Notes under the pieces: generated by a model | What the model was told of the DNA's origin: nothing | The model's input: only the letters and a program-made list of their open reading frames with translations | Database searches by the model: none | Assembly: GCF_016908355.1 (NCBI RefSeq) | Contig: NZ_JAFBDT010000001.1 | Location: 124,001-188,000, forward strand | Origin: Fusibacter tunisiensis | Lineage (GTDB): Bacteria; Bacillota; Clostridia; Peptostreptococcales; Acidaminobacteraceae | Direction: 5' to 3' | Length of the DNA: 64,000 bases | Shown here: one piece after another, positions 39,101-47,338 of the stretch | How the letters are laid out: the number at the start of each line of letters is the position of its first letter | Numbering within the stretch: the stretch's first letter is position 1 | Made by a program: the position numbers and the translations under genes

Positions 39101-39754
39101 AATGCCATCATGGACTTTTAAGCTTTTCATGTCTTGGCCACCTATGTCGAGTATAAAATCAACACCTGGCAAAAAATGATCGGCAGCTTTATAATGTGCA
39201 ACAGTTTCAATCTCACCATGATCTAAATTCAAAGCAGCTTTAATTAAATTTTCACCGTACCCTGTTACTGTGGCATAGCCTATATAAGTTTCAGAATTCA
39301 TTTGTGCAAACATTTTTTTTAGAGCAAGAATTGTGGTTCGTAAAGGATCGCCCTCATTGGAACCGTAATGTTCAAATAAGAGTCGATTTTCCATGTCTGT
39401 TAAAGTAATTTTGGTCGTGGTCGAACCGGCATCAATTCCTAAAAAAACAGGACCCTGTGTTTCGCTCAGAATACCTCTTTCTACTTTATGTGCACTATGC
39501 CTCAAAACAAAGGCATCATAATCCTCTTGCGATTTAAATAGAGGTTCTACGCTATCTTCTGAATTTCGCGTTTCACAATAGATAGATGGAACTCTGTCAT
39601 AAAGACATTTGGGTTCTAATTCTTCTTGATCTACAGAGGATAACGCCGCCCCAAGTGCAACAAAATACTGAGAATGCTCCAAGTTAACAATGTCTTTGTC
39701 CAACAAATTTAGGGTAACAACAAAACGTTTTTTAAGTTCAGGTAAAAAAGACAA
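36188..39754 (-). CDS. Acyl-CoA dehydratase activase, 3' part of a frameshifted gene (second ATPase domain, DUF2229, HgdB-like domain)
   Basis: This 1188-residue frame is the larger part of a two-ATPase 2-hydroxyacyl-CoA dehydratase activase (COG1924/3580/3581 type). It has a BadF/BadG ATPase domain (GIDAGSTTTKITLTD near residue 88; DIGGQDMKSL; the cluster-ligand segment NEACSSGCGSF), then a DUF2229-like region and a C-terminal dehydratase-like region (NNDACYPSILVVGQM, TQTGGGCRATNY). The frame opens at PLSFLPELKKRF, which is the natural continuation of the 5' part, so there is no genuine start here. Activases use ATP to push an electron into 2-hydroxyacyl-CoA dehydratases; this fused type has no settled substrate. 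See the finding on the junction. Confidence 0.85.
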   Translation of the reverse strand: MSFLPELKKRFVVTLNLLDKDIVNLEHSQYFVALGAALSSVDQEELEPKCLYDRVPSIYCETRNSEDSVEPLFKSQEDYDAFVLRHSAHKVERGILSETQGPVFLGIDAGSTTTKITLTDMENRLLFEHYGSNEGDPLRTTILALKKMFAQMNSETYIGYATVTGYGENLIKAALNLDHGEIETVAHYKAADHFLPGVDFILDIGGQDMKSLKVHDGIIDSIMLNEACSSGCGSFIETFANSVNLPVQTFAEKGYFSVNPVDLGTRCTVFMNSRVKQAQKEGATVGDIAAGISLSVIKNALFKVIRMRSKDDLGDKIVVQGGTFYNNAVLRSLEQIAEKEVIRPDIAGLMGAYGCSIISRERYVLGEKSSMIDRTFIDDFSTSTSAKRCDLCGNHCHLTVNTFSDGRQYITGNRCERGAGLERKTVSLPNLYDYKLKRVFSYPSLPKKEAKGVIGIPRVLNIYEDYPFWAVFFHQLGYRVELSARSSKKIYEMGMETIPSESVCYPAKLVHGHIEELLKRNVDTIFYPSIPYNIKEDDGANNHYNCPVVTSYPETIHANVDTIKLASIEYLHPFLPLDHPERMKKRLYETLKHWKVSKKEIDAATEAGYKALEAYKEDIRRKGEETLAYMKDNNKKGIVLSGRPYHIDSEINHGIPELIESYGFCVLSEDSIAHLADIDRPLRVVDQWMYHTRLYAAAKFVAQHKDLEFVQLNSFGCGLDAVTSDQAKEILDRAGKLSTLIKIDEINNLGAIRIRIRSLLAAINERDKKCVSSELLPVLEERVKFTEEMRKTYKILVPQMSPIHFQFIEAAVKPAGYDMEVLPSIDKGSIDEGLKYVNNDACYPSILVVGQMMKALNSGKYDLDKTALIITQTGGGCRATNYIAFIRQALKSANMSHIPVISLNALGLEDNPGFKLSKSLLEKLIQSMLYGDLFMRVLYKTRPYEAIPGSANALYEKWVEKCKADLQTSGRKVFVQNVKAIVNDFDDLPLKDIKKPRVGLVGEILVKFHPTANNNIVELLEKEGAEAVMPDLIDFFAYTAYNSVIKHKYLSGSLKRRWTSEAVIAFLEYYRKPMVEALKKSKRFDSPKHIKDLGDLASPHLSLCNQTGEGWFLTAEMIELIHTGVDNIVCMQPFACLPNHITGKGMIKELKTEYPKSNIVAIDYDPGASEVNQLNRIKLMLASAFDNL

Positions 39755-40407
39755 AGGGCACCTAAAAAAGCCACTTTACCCCTTATAGGTTTACCAGCAG
39801 CAAGTCCACTGATGGTTTGATTTACAACTGCTTGAAATACTGAAGCTGCAATATCTGCCTTAGATGCACCTTCATTTAATAAAGGTTGAACATCAGTTTT
39901 GGCAAAAACACCACATCGAGACGCTATTGGGTAGATTTCCTTGTGGGATTGGGCCAATAGATTAAGCCCCAGAGCATCAGTTCGTAAAAGAGATGACATT
40001 TGATCAATAAAAGAGCCTGTACCACCGGCACAGGTACCGTTCATTCGTTGTTCTACTGTTGTTCCAAAGTACATGATTTTAGCGTCTTCTCCACCGAGTT
40101 CTATTGCAACATCTGTTTCTGGCGCGTATTTTTTGATTGCTTTTGTACAGGCAACTACTTCTTGAATAAAAGTAACACCTAAGCTTTCCGCAAGGCTTAA
40201 CCCAGCAGATCCTGTAACCATAAATTTTAATTTGGCATCACCGAGAACAGATTTTACTTCCTCAAGCAACTGTGTCACAGTATTTTTAATATCTGAAAAA
40301 TGACGTCTGTAATCTTTAAAAATAATATTTTCTTGTTCATCTAAAACAATCATCTTAACTGTCGTAGAGCCTACGTCTAGTCCTACATTTAGTTTTACTG
40401 CATTCAT
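39709..40407 (-). CDS. Acyl-CoA dehydratase activase, 5' part of a frameshifted gene (first ATPase domain)
   Basis: A 232-residue frame covering the first BadF/BadG-type ATPase domain: GLDVGSTTVKMIVLD at the start, ELGGEDAKI and NGTCAGGTGSFIDQM with its cluster cysteine. After GKVAFLG the frame runs into unnatural sequence and stops, while the family sequence continues in the other frame. Together the two parts would make about 1406 residues, the usual size. GAGG lies 9 nt before ATG 40407. A one-base deletion in GGTG(G)CCC on the minus strand explains the break best. Confidence 0.85.
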   Translation of the reverse strand: MNAVKLNVGLDVGSTTVKMIVLDEQENIIFKDYRRHFSDIKNTVTQLLEEVKSVLGDAKLKFMVTGSAGLSLAESLGVTFIQEVVACTKAIKKYAPETDVAIELGGEDAKIMYFGTTVEQRMNGTCAGGTGSFIDQMSSLLRTDALGLNLLAQSHKEIYPIASRCGVFAKTDVQPLLNEGASKADIAASVFQAVVNQTISGLAAGKPIRGKVAFLGALCLFYLNLKNVLLLP

Positions 40408-40513
40408 AAAGCGTTACCTCGATTTTTTAAACTATAATCTATTATAATCCTTTTTTAAAAAAATAGAAGAAATTTAATCATAAATTTACATTTAAAAAGC
40501 TGCAACAAGAAGG

Positions 40514-41332
40514 CTACAGCAATATTTTTTCAATACGGTGTGCTAGAACTGAAAGTGCGTTCTGAGAAGGATCTACTTCGTTTGGAAGGTTTATGAAATC
40601 CAGCGCAATACTTGTTTCTGATAAATTTCGACTTAAAAGAAAATCATCACAAAGTTTTCGATAATATGAAGATATACTTTCTTTAAGTTGCAAATTTTTT
40701 CTAGGCAAGATCACAATGATGCCATTTGCCCCTTGTGTCAGAAGGACATCATCTGTGCCTACACTCTCTTTGACCTCATTTAATAGGGTTTTTAGAATTG
40801 CCATATCCCTTATGTTTACACCTTCATTGCCGGATTCAGTTTTATGGTAGATAATCATAAGGCCAATAAGAACTTCATATTCTTCACGAATGGCCTTACG
40901 AATCGCGGAATAAATCATCTGGTCAACCAATTGAGGGGAAACTTCCGGTAATGATTTTGATTTTTCAATTGCACATATATGCCCTAATAATTTTGATTTT
41001 AGATACGCTTCATCATAAGGTTTTAAAATATAATCTACAGCCCCCACTTTAATGCCTTGAACAAAAGATTGACGTGTGTTCAAACTGGTTACAATAACAA
41101 CCAAAACATTTTCATTGATTTCTCTAAACTTTTGAATTAAATCAAATCCATTTTCAGGACCCAATTTGACATCAATTAGAACCATATCTATTTCATAACT
41201 TGGATTTGTAAGGCGATTGATGCCTTCATTAAATGTTGTAGCCGAATGAATTTCAATCTGTTGAGGTTCTAAAAGTTTTCGAATACGATATGAGGTTGTG
41301 GCATTGACATCAACGACAAGTATATTGGTCAT
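40514..41332 (-). CDS. Response regulator with degenerate GGDEF-like output domain
   Basis: A 272-residue protein with a receiver domain (about 1-125; phospho-acceptor Asp in MVLIDVKLG, Thr in VVIVTSL, Lys in ILKPYD). The C-terminal domain (about 135-272) follows GGDEF topology, but the signature position reads LTQGANGIIVILP, so no cyclase activity is expected. This second assignment is my inference from weak pattern similarity. It is 14 nt downstream of the AI-2E transporter gene, so they are likely cotranscribed. No histidine kinase gene is nearby. Confidence 0.72.
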   Translation of the reverse strand: MTNILVVDVNATTSYRIRKLLEPQQIEIHSATTFNEGINRLTNPSYEIDMVLIDVKLGPENGFDLIQKFREINENVLVVIVTSLNTRQSFVQGIKVGAVDYILKPYDEAYLKSKLLGHICAIEKSKSLPEVSPQLVDQMIYSAIRKAIREEYEVLIGLMIIYHKTESGNEGVNIRDMAILKTLLNEVKESVGTDDVLLTQGANGIIVILPRKNLQLKESISSYYRKLCDDFLLSRNLSETSIALDFINLPNEVDPSQNALSVLAHRIEKILL

Positions 41333-41346
41333 CCTAAACTCCTATC

Positions 41347-42477
41347 TTATTTTCTGCTTTTTTTATTTTTTATATCATTACTTTGAAATCCTTCATAGCC
41401 TTGGAAGGCCAGTCTTTTTTCCACATCTTCTTCTATTAATGTCTTCAATAAAACCAAAACTGGAACGCCCATAAACATGCCAACAATTCCAAAAGTGGCC
41501 CCTCCTACTGTAACAGCTACAATTATCCAAAATGCACTCACACCAACTGAATCGCCAAGTATAAAAGGCCCAATAACCAGACTATCTAGCTGTTGAATTG
41601 CCAATATACAGATTAAAATCCAAACCACATCAATTGGTGATGATGGATTTGCAATTAGTGTTATAACAGCTGCTGGGACGGCACCTATAAATGGACCAAA
41701 ATAAGGGATCATATTGGTAAGTCCAATTATAAGTGCAATCAAAAGCGCATATTCAAAATTAAAAATTGTAAAGACTAAATAAGCCAAAACACCGATTATT
41801 GTTGAGTCTAGTAATTTTCCTAAGAAAAAAGCTTTAAATATTTTGTTGGCCATGCGAGACGCATAAAGAACTTGATTTGCGGTTTGATCACTCAAATAAG
41901 CAAAAAGTGTTCTTTTAATTCGAGCAAGTAAATCTCGTTTTTCGCCCAGCATATAAATTGAAATTGCAAATGAGATCACAAGAGAAATAAGTCCAGACGT
42001 AATTTTTTGAACTTCATTCACAACGATCAAGACAGCCGTCCCAGTTGCGTTTGTAAGTTTTTGAATTAAGGGCGTTACAGTATCTACAATTGCCTGTTGA
42101 ATTTCATTCAAATAAAAATTGTCAAAATCCAATTGACTCAGGGCATTGATATCGAATTCAAAATTTCCAATCGCCTTAATTAACGAAGAAACTGCGCCAA
42201 CCACTCTTGGAACAATAAAAAGCCCAATGGTTGTTAATATGAGAAGAAACAATAAAATCGAAATTAAAATCGATAAAGATCTCGGCACTTTCATTTTCAA
42301 CTCAAAAAATCGGACGACATAATCTAAAATATATGCAATGATAAAGGCTGTAAGAACTGGTGATATACCTTTTGAAACAAACCCCATTATATCTGTGTTT
42401 AAAACCACATATGCAATTATAGCGATTATAAAAATTAATTTAATAAAAGGAGCAAGTTTAATTTCTTTTAAATTCAT
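41347..42477 (-). CDS. AI-2E family transporter
   Basis: A 376-residue integral membrane protein of the AI-2E/PerM (UPF0118) family. It has hydrophobic segments near both ends, a central extracytoplasmic stretch (about 95-150) and the conserved C-terminal region LIIGLTNMIPYFGPFIGAVPA. Family members export AI-2 in E. coli or act as Na+/H+ antiporters elsewhere, so the substrate is open. AGAGGTCACC precedes ATG 42477. It is first in an operon with the response regulator. Confidence 0.88.
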   Translation of the reverse strand: MNLKEIKLAPFIKLIFIIAIIAYVVLNTDIMGFVSKGISPVLTAFIIAYILDYVVRFFELKMKVPRSLSILISILLFLLILTTIGLFIVPRVVGAVSSLIKAIGNFEFDINALSQLDFDNFYLNEIQQAIVDTVTPLIQKLTNATGTAVLIVVNEVQKITSGLISLVISFAISIYMLGEKRDLLARIKRTLFAYLSDQTANQVLYASRMANKIFKAFFLGKLLDSTIIGVLAYLVFTIFNFEYALLIALIIGLTNMIPYFGPFIGAVPAAVITLIANPSSPIDVVWILICILAIQQLDSLVIGPFILGDSVGVSAFWIIVAVTVGGATFGIVGMFMGVPVLVLLKTLIEEDVEKRLAFQGYEGFQSNDIKNKKSRK

Positions 42478-42544
42478 AGGTGACCTCTTTCATGCGTATA
42501 TACTCATATTATACATGATTCTATCAGAATAAAAAACTAAAAAA

Positions 42545-42575
42545 AGAGTTTACATAATTACATTATGTAAACTCT
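42545..42575 (-). terminator. Rho-independent terminator after deoC
   Basis: A perfect 14-bp stem, AGAGTTTACATAAT (42545-42558) with ATTATGTAAACTCT (42562-42575), is followed on the minus strand by a long T-rich run. Confidence 0.9.
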
Positions 42576-42581
42576 AACCTT

Positions 42582-43250
42582 CTAGTAGGTGTCGTTATTT
42601 GATTTTTCACCTTTTACAATGGATACGGATGAAGACGCACCAATTCGTGTTGCACCTGCTGCAATCATTTTTTCAGCAGTTTCACGATCTCTAACGGCAC
42701 CAGACGCTTTTACTTCAAGAGCATCACCAACGACAGATTTCATGAGTTTTACATCAGCCTCAGTAGCACCACCTGTGCTGAAACCAGTAGAAGTTTTGAC
42801 GAACTGAGCACCTGCCTCTTTTGATAATTCACAAGCTTTGATTTTTTCTGTTTCAGTAAGTAAACAAGTTTCAATAATAACTTTCAAAAGTGCTTTTCCA
42901 GCAATAGCATCGACCACTGCCTTGATGTCATTGAGAACATAGTCATATTTACCGTCTTTTAGTGCAGAAACATTAATAACCATGTCAATTTCATTTGCAC
43001 CATCTTGAATTGCCTTCTTTGCTTCAAGTGCTTTGATTTCTGATGTGCTGGCACCTAGAGGAAAGCCAATAACTGAAGTGACTTTAACTTCAGTCCCCTT
43101 TAGCTGGTCAGCTACAAGTGAGACAAAGTATGGATTTACACAGACTGAAAAGAAATTATGCGCTTTAGCTTCAGTGCACACTTTGATAACATCAGCTTCC
43201 TGTGTATCCGGTTTGAGGATCGTATGATCAATATATTTTCCAAGGTTCAT
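42582..43250 (-). CDS. deoC: Deoxyribose-phosphate aldolase
   Basis: DeoC splits 2-deoxyribose 5-phosphate into acetaldehyde and glyceraldehyde 3-phosphate. The 222-residue protein has the Schiff-base lysine in [12 protein letters not shown], the proton-relay lysine in [11 protein letters not shown], and IDHTILKP at the start. I chose ATG 43250, 7 nt after AAAGGAGGTG, over an in-frame start 21 nt upstream. It lies next to hpt, so both neighbours serve nucleoside salvage. Confidence 0.95.
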   Translation of the reverse strand: MNLGKYIDHTILKPDTQEADVIKVCTEAKAHNFFSVCVNPYFVSLVADQLKGTEVKVTSVIGFPLGASTSEIKALEAKKAIQDGANEIDMVINVSALKDGKYDYVLNDIKAVVDAIAGKALLKVIIETCLLTETEKIKACELSKEAGAQFVKTSTGFSTGGATEADVKLMKSVVGDALEVKASGAVRDRETAEKMIAAGATRIGASSSVSIVKGEKSNNDTY

Positions 43251-43336
43251 ATAGAACACCTCCTTTTTCATTAAATCATATAAGATAAGTCTATTACCGT
43301 CAAATCAAAAACTATTTTTTTATGAATATTATACAA

Positions 43337-43876
43337 TCAATCCATATAAACAACAGGCTTTAACGTTGCAATATAAGGCAGATTTCTATACCGTTCAGCA
43401 TAATCAATTCCATAGCCAACAATAAATTCATCGGGGATTTTAAAACCAATATATTTAACATCCAATGGTGCAATTCGGCGCTCTGGTTTATCTAATAATG
43501 TGCAAATTTCAATGGTTTTAGGGCTTCTTGATTTGAAATTTTCGATTAAATATTTCAGTGTTAATCCTGTGTCTATAATATCTTCAACAATTAAAACATG
43601 ACGGTCTTCAATGCTGTAATCTAAATCTTTGAGTATTTTGACGACGCCTGAACTTTCTGTGGAATGACCATAACTTGAAGCGGCAATAAAATCAATTTGA
43701 ACTGGCAATGTTATTTTTCGCATCAAATCACACATAAAAACATTAGCCCCTTTTAAAACACCGATAATTAAAAGGTCATGTCCTTTATAGTCATCATTAA
43801 TTTTCTCTGCCAATTCTCTTACACGGTTTTCAATATCTGCTTCACTAAACAAAACATCTTTAACGTCTTTTTTCAT
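43337..43876 (-). CDS. hpt: Hypoxanthine phosphoribosyltransferase
   Basis: Purine salvage enzyme making IMP/GMP from bases and PRPP. The 179-residue protein has the PRPP-binding motif VLIVEDIIDTGLTL, LLIIGVLKGANVF and the base-binding KYIGFKIPDEFIVGYG. AAGGAG precedes ATG 43876. In many Bacillota hpt sits between tilS and ftsH; here it is isolated between the FHA/Tad genes and deoC. Confidence 0.95.
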   Translation of the reverse strand: MKKDVKDVLFSEADIENRVRELAEKINDDYKGHDLLIIGVLKGANVFMCDLMRKITLPVQIDFIAASSYGHSTESSGVVKILKDLDYSIEDRHVLIVEDIIDTGLTLKYLIENFKSRSPKTIEICTLLDKPERRIAPLDVKYIGFKIPDEFIVGYGIDYAERYRNLPYIATLKPVVYMD

Positions 43877-43930
43877 TCTGATCTCCTTATTTTTTGTGCT
43901 TCAATCTACGTCTATATGATATCACAAAAA

Positions 43931-44782
43931 TCAGAGGATAAACACGTAATCTTTATTACCAAATGAAAGAAGATCCCCATTTTGAAGTTTGGATTTTTTA
44001 GAAATTATCTTCTGATTTAACATGAGTTTATTATTTTTAGATTTACGGCTGATCCAAAACTGTTGGTGAATAAATTTTATTTCTGCATGCATGCTCTCAA
44101 TACCATCTGATAAAATTTGAATGTCATTTTTTTCAGAGCTTCCAATTGATGTGTTTTGTGAACGTATCGTGTAAACGGTATAAGGCGAAACTTTTGAAAT
44201 TAAACAAGCTGAAGTATTAGGTGGTATCATCATCCTACTTTTTTTTATGAATACAGGAAAATGTTTTGGCCTCTTTGCTTCATATATTTTTTTCAAAGAA
44301 TCATAAAAACAGTCTAAATGATAAGTGGATAAAGTAAGTGCGTTCTCCCCTATAAATTGCTTTTGCTTTGCACTTAAGTTTGATTCACTAATGAGGTGTC
44401 GCATACATGTGAGTTCGTCTATAATCGTCTTGTTTGCTTTAAAACCGTATGTGAAATAAAAACGATGGAGATTTTTTTCATAAAATATCATCTCTAAATT
44501 AAAATGAAGCGATTCTGTATTTAATAAATGGAATTGCATTTGCCTTTTGACCTCATAAAGTGCGTCCAAAAAATCCATTATAAAATTAATCTGAATTCTA
44601 TTTGATTGGGTATAATCAAATATCGAAACGCAGGCATCTTGAGAAAAATACTCAACACAAATATGGTCGACAGTTGTTTTGCTTATTGAATGTGGCGTTA
44701 ATAGATTCGGTATTTGAGCATATTTGAGCATATTTATTTCTGTCTTATTGGTATGTTGGGCTTCAACTTGATGATAAATCAT
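43931..44782 (-). CDS. FHA-domain protein linked to the Tad/Flp locus
   Basis: A 283-residue protein with no signal peptide. The C-terminal about 85 residues form an FHA domain (TSIGSSEKNDIQI, SMHAEIKF, NGDLLSFG), a phosphothreonine-peptide reader. The N-terminal about 170 residues resemble the DUF6382-type region found before FHA in clostridial pilus loci, by general pattern only. Its start overlaps the stop of the Flp1-like pilin gene by 4 nt, so it belongs to the same operon. It may connect pilus assembly to Ser/Thr phosphorylation. Confidence 0.78.
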   Translation of the reverse strand: MIYHQVEAQHTNKTEINMLKYAQIPNLLTPHSISKTTVDHICVEYFSQDACVSIFDYTQSNRIQINFIMDFLDALYEVKRQMQFHLLNTESLHFNLEMIFYEKNLHRFYFTYGFKANKTIIDELTCMRHLISESNLSAKQKQFIGENALTLSTYHLDCFYDSLKKIYEAKRPKHFPVFIKKSRMMIPPNTSACLISKVSPYTVYTIRSQNTSIGSSEKNDIQILSDGIESMHAEIKFIHQQFWISRKSKNNKLMLNQKIISKKSKLQNGDLLSFGNKDYVFIL

Positions 44783-44967
44783 GGCTGTTTAAATAGGGTG
44801 TCAATTTGATTGTTAGATTTAATGCCTTCAGTAATACTGGTAAAAAAATCTGTTGCGAAAGTTTTAAATAAAAATGCCAAACCAATTAGAACAGCAATGA
44901 TAATTACAATTTCAATTGTCCCCATCCCTTTTTCTGATTTAATAAATGTCTTCATAAATGCTTTCAT
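44779..44967 (-). CDS. Flp1-like pilin (type IVb)
   Basis: A 62-residue protein with a short basic leader, SEKGMGTIEIVIIIAVLIGLAFLF around residues 11-34 (processing site G-M/E at +5 style) and a short hydrophilic tail. This fits the Flp/Fap pilin family. AAAGGAG precedes ATG 44967. It is the only pilin-like gene in the locus and lies between tadC and the FHA gene. Confidence 0.82.
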   Translation of the reverse strand: MKAFMKTFIKSEKGMGTIEIVIIIAVLIGLAFLFKTFATDFFTSITEGIKSNNQIDTLFKQP

Positions 44968-44977
44968 AATGACTCCT

Positions 44978-45469
44978 TTAAAATATTAATAATATGGGTG
45001 ATATAACAACAACGATAACGCTTATAAGGGATAACATTAATATAAAAGTTAGTCCAACAGAGACTTGTTCAGATTTTTTTTTGAAATTGGCTGTTTTCTC
45101 TGTCCAAAGATTTGCGTACATTTTTTCTAGAGCTTGTTCCAAATGGTCACTTCCTGTTTTATGGGCTTGATTGACCAATCGAGTGAGTCGCCACACATGC
45201 TCGTTGTTTAGTGTATTGGCATAAAAGTTTAGTCCTTTGATGGCACTTTGATGCCGCAACGCTTGCTGATTGAGTTCATGTGCTGATTTTATTGTTTTGA
45301 TGGATAACATGAGGGCATCTTCAAGAATCATACCACCGTTAATATTCATGAGCAGAAGTTGTAGGAAGTCAATAAATTCTTTTTCGAAATCTGATTTTGG
45401 ATGCTTTTTAACATGCCATTGAATTAACTTTGAATCAATCCAGTGGTTGTATTTTTCAAGTTGCTTCAT
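44978..45469 (-). CDS. tadC: TadC-like inner-membrane pilus assembly protein (short)
   Basis: A 163-residue protein with a GspF-type cytoplasmic helical domain (NINGGMILEDALMLSIKTI, HKTGSDHLEQALEKMY) and a C-terminal membrane helix. It is shorter than usual TadC (about 300), retaining one GspF module. It starts 2 nt after the tadB stop. Assignment relies on order after cpaF and tadB. Confidence 0.75.
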   Translation of the reverse strand: MKQLEKYNHWIDSKLIQWHVKKHPKSDFEKEFIDFLQLLLMNINGGMILEDALMLSIKTIKSAHELNQQALRHQSAIKGLNFYANTLNNEHVWRLTRLVNQAHKTGSDHLEQALEKMYANLWTEKTANFKKKSEQVSVGLTFILMLSLISVIVVVISPILLIF

Positions 45470-45471
45470 TT

Positions 45472-46182
45472 TTAGGACTCCAATTTGATTTTAACAATAT
45501 AGTCAGATATAAGTTTCATTAGGATTAAAAGCACAAATGCAAAAGTCATAATGCCTCTTCCTTGCAGGGTTGTATAAAGTATCTCTAAATATTCGGATGC
45601 ACTTGTTCTAATGAAAGCAATTATTGCAAGTGGTGCCATACACAGTATGGCTTGCTCCATTTTCTTTTGAAAAAGAATAAGTTCAACTTCTTGGTAAGTC
45701 TCTTTTTTTAAATATAAGATGTCTAACGTTTTATTTACAATATAAGCTGATTGTACATTTGAAGTGATTGCCGTTCCCATTAAATTTGTAAATATTTTTG
45801 CTTCTTCAATGGGGTATGCGGTTTCAATTTCTTTCATGAGTGAACCGGTTGTTCCATTTACGTTCATGATTCTGTGAAGCGCATGCATAATTTCAGCTAA
45901 CTGTCGAGATTGATCTTTAGAGGCATTGAAATTTATAATGCTATTTTTAAAGGTTAATCCAACAGATAAGTGTGCATTAATGTGATTTAGAAATTCTATA
46001 AAACCACTAAAATTTTTGTAATACAAATCTGATTGGTAAGCTTTTTTATAGTAAATCAGTAAACCGATGGGAATCAACACAAGTACACCTAATAAGAGAC
46101 TGTCAAAAAAAAGATAACTTCCAAACCCATAAAAAATTGCATCTATAATCACATTTTTATAATTTGTATTTTTAAATTTCAT
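45472..46182 (-). CDS. tadB: TadB-like inner-membrane pilus assembly protein
   Basis: A 236-residue protein with two N-terminal membrane segments (about 12-45), a GspF-type domain (about 55-165) and two C-terminal membrane segments (about 180-230). The gene overlaps cpaF by 11 nt, showing tight coupling. TadB and TadC form the platform for the CpaF motor. Confidence 0.78.
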   Translation of the reverse strand: MKFKNTNYKNVIIDAIFYGFGSYLFFDSLLLGVLVLIPIGLLIYYKKAYQSDLYYKNFSGFIEFLNHINAHLSVGLTFKNSIINFNASKDQSRQLAEIMHALHRIMNVNGTTGSLMKEIETAYPIEEAKIFTNLMGTAITSNVQSAYIVNKTLDILYLKKETYQEVELILFQKKMEQAILCMAPLAIIAFIRTSASEYLEILYTTLQGRGIMTFAFVLLILMKLISDYIVKIKLES

Positions 46183-47338
46183 GCTGAATCAGCTTCTCCT
46201 TATGAATGAGTCGATCTGTTAACCTTGTGTTTGTATCTCCGGATTTGTAGAGTGTATTTAAATCATAATCATCTTTGTGCTTTTTTAGTTCACATATTTC
46301 TGAAATTTGTCTTGCGCCATTTGAAGTACGAGAAACAAAAACGAGTAAATCAATTGCGGAAATGATTTGCCGTCTCAATAGCAAATGGTTGACGTCACTG
46401 TGTGTACTTGCTATAACTTCAAGACGCGTGAGCATATCATAAGCAGAATTGCTATGGCCTGTTGAAATGGAGCCATCATGTCCTGTATTCATAGCCTGTA
46501 GCATGTCAATCACTTCACTCCCCCGCACCTCGCCAACTATAATTCGATCAGGTCGCATTCTGAGTGCATTCTTTATAAGTGTGGACATGGTGATTGGCGT
46601 TGTGATGTTTGCATGTGTTCTGGTTTCAAGGCTGATGCTGTTTGAAATATGTGGGGTTTTTATTTCTGATGCATCTTCAATGATGACAATTCGCTCATTT
46701 TCAGAGATGTATGATGTCAAACAATTAAGAAGTGTTGTTTTACCACTCCCCGTACCACCACAAATAAAAAGATTGTATTTGGATTCGATGCACTTTTGTA
46801 AAAAAGAGCCAACAAAATCTGGAAACATACCAATGTGAATCAACTCATGTGGTTCATTAAAGAGTTGGTTAAACTTTCGTATGGTAATGATTGGTCCATT
46901 TAGCGCAATTGGATTTAGGATGACGTTCACACGTGACCCATCTTTTAATCTCGCATCCATAATTGGCGTGTTTATATTGACTTCCCGGCCAACTTCAGTT
47001 GCAATTTTTTGAATAAGTTGATCTAAGTGATTTTGTGAACTAAATTGGATTTCAGTCTGTTTAATTTGTCCATTTTCTTCGATGAAAATTGAATCCAGAC
47101 CATTAATCATTATTTCCGAAATATTTTCTTGATTTAAAAGTGGCTGAATAATGTCATATTTCAGAATTGAATTGGTTAAATTTTCTTCAAGCAGAATCTT
47201 TTCTTCTGAATTAAAGTCTTGTCTTCTATCGACAGCAGTCCGAATTGCTTTTTCAACAGATTTTGAGTCAAAATGAGTCATATTGCTTAAAATTTCTGAT
47301 TTAATTTTTTCAATAACTTCGTTCGTAAATAAGGCCAT
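46172..47338 (-). CDS. cpaF: CpaF/TadA pilus-assembly ATPase
   Basis: The hexameric secretion ATPase of the Tad pilus. The 388-residue protein has the N-terminal domain (ISEMINGLDSIFIE), Walker A CGGTGSGKTTLLN, the Asp box IVIIEDASEI, Walker B MRPDRIIVGEVRG and the His box NTGHDGSISTGHSN. All motor motifs are intact. AGGAGA lies about 10 nt before ATG 47338. Its 5' end overlaps the tadZ-like gene by 52 nt. Confidence 0.93.
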   Translation of the reverse strand: MALFTNEVIEKIKSEILSNMTHFDSKSVEKAIRTAVDRRQDFNSEEKILLEENLTNSILKYDIIQPLLNQENISEIMINGLDSIFIEENGQIKQTEIQFSSQNHLDQLIQKIATEVGREVNINTPIMDARLKDGSRVNVILNPIALNGPIITIRKFNQLFNEPHELIHIGMFPDFVGSFLQKCIESKYNLFICGGTGSGKTTLLNCLTSYISENERIVIIEDASEIKTPHISNSISLETRTHANITTPITMSTLIKNALRMRPDRIIVGEVRGSEVIDMLQAMNTGHDGSISTGHSNSAYDMLTRLEVIASTHSDVNHLLLRRQIISAIDLLVFVSRTSNGARQISEICELKKHKDDYDLNTLYKSGDTNTRLTDRLIHKEKLIQHEI

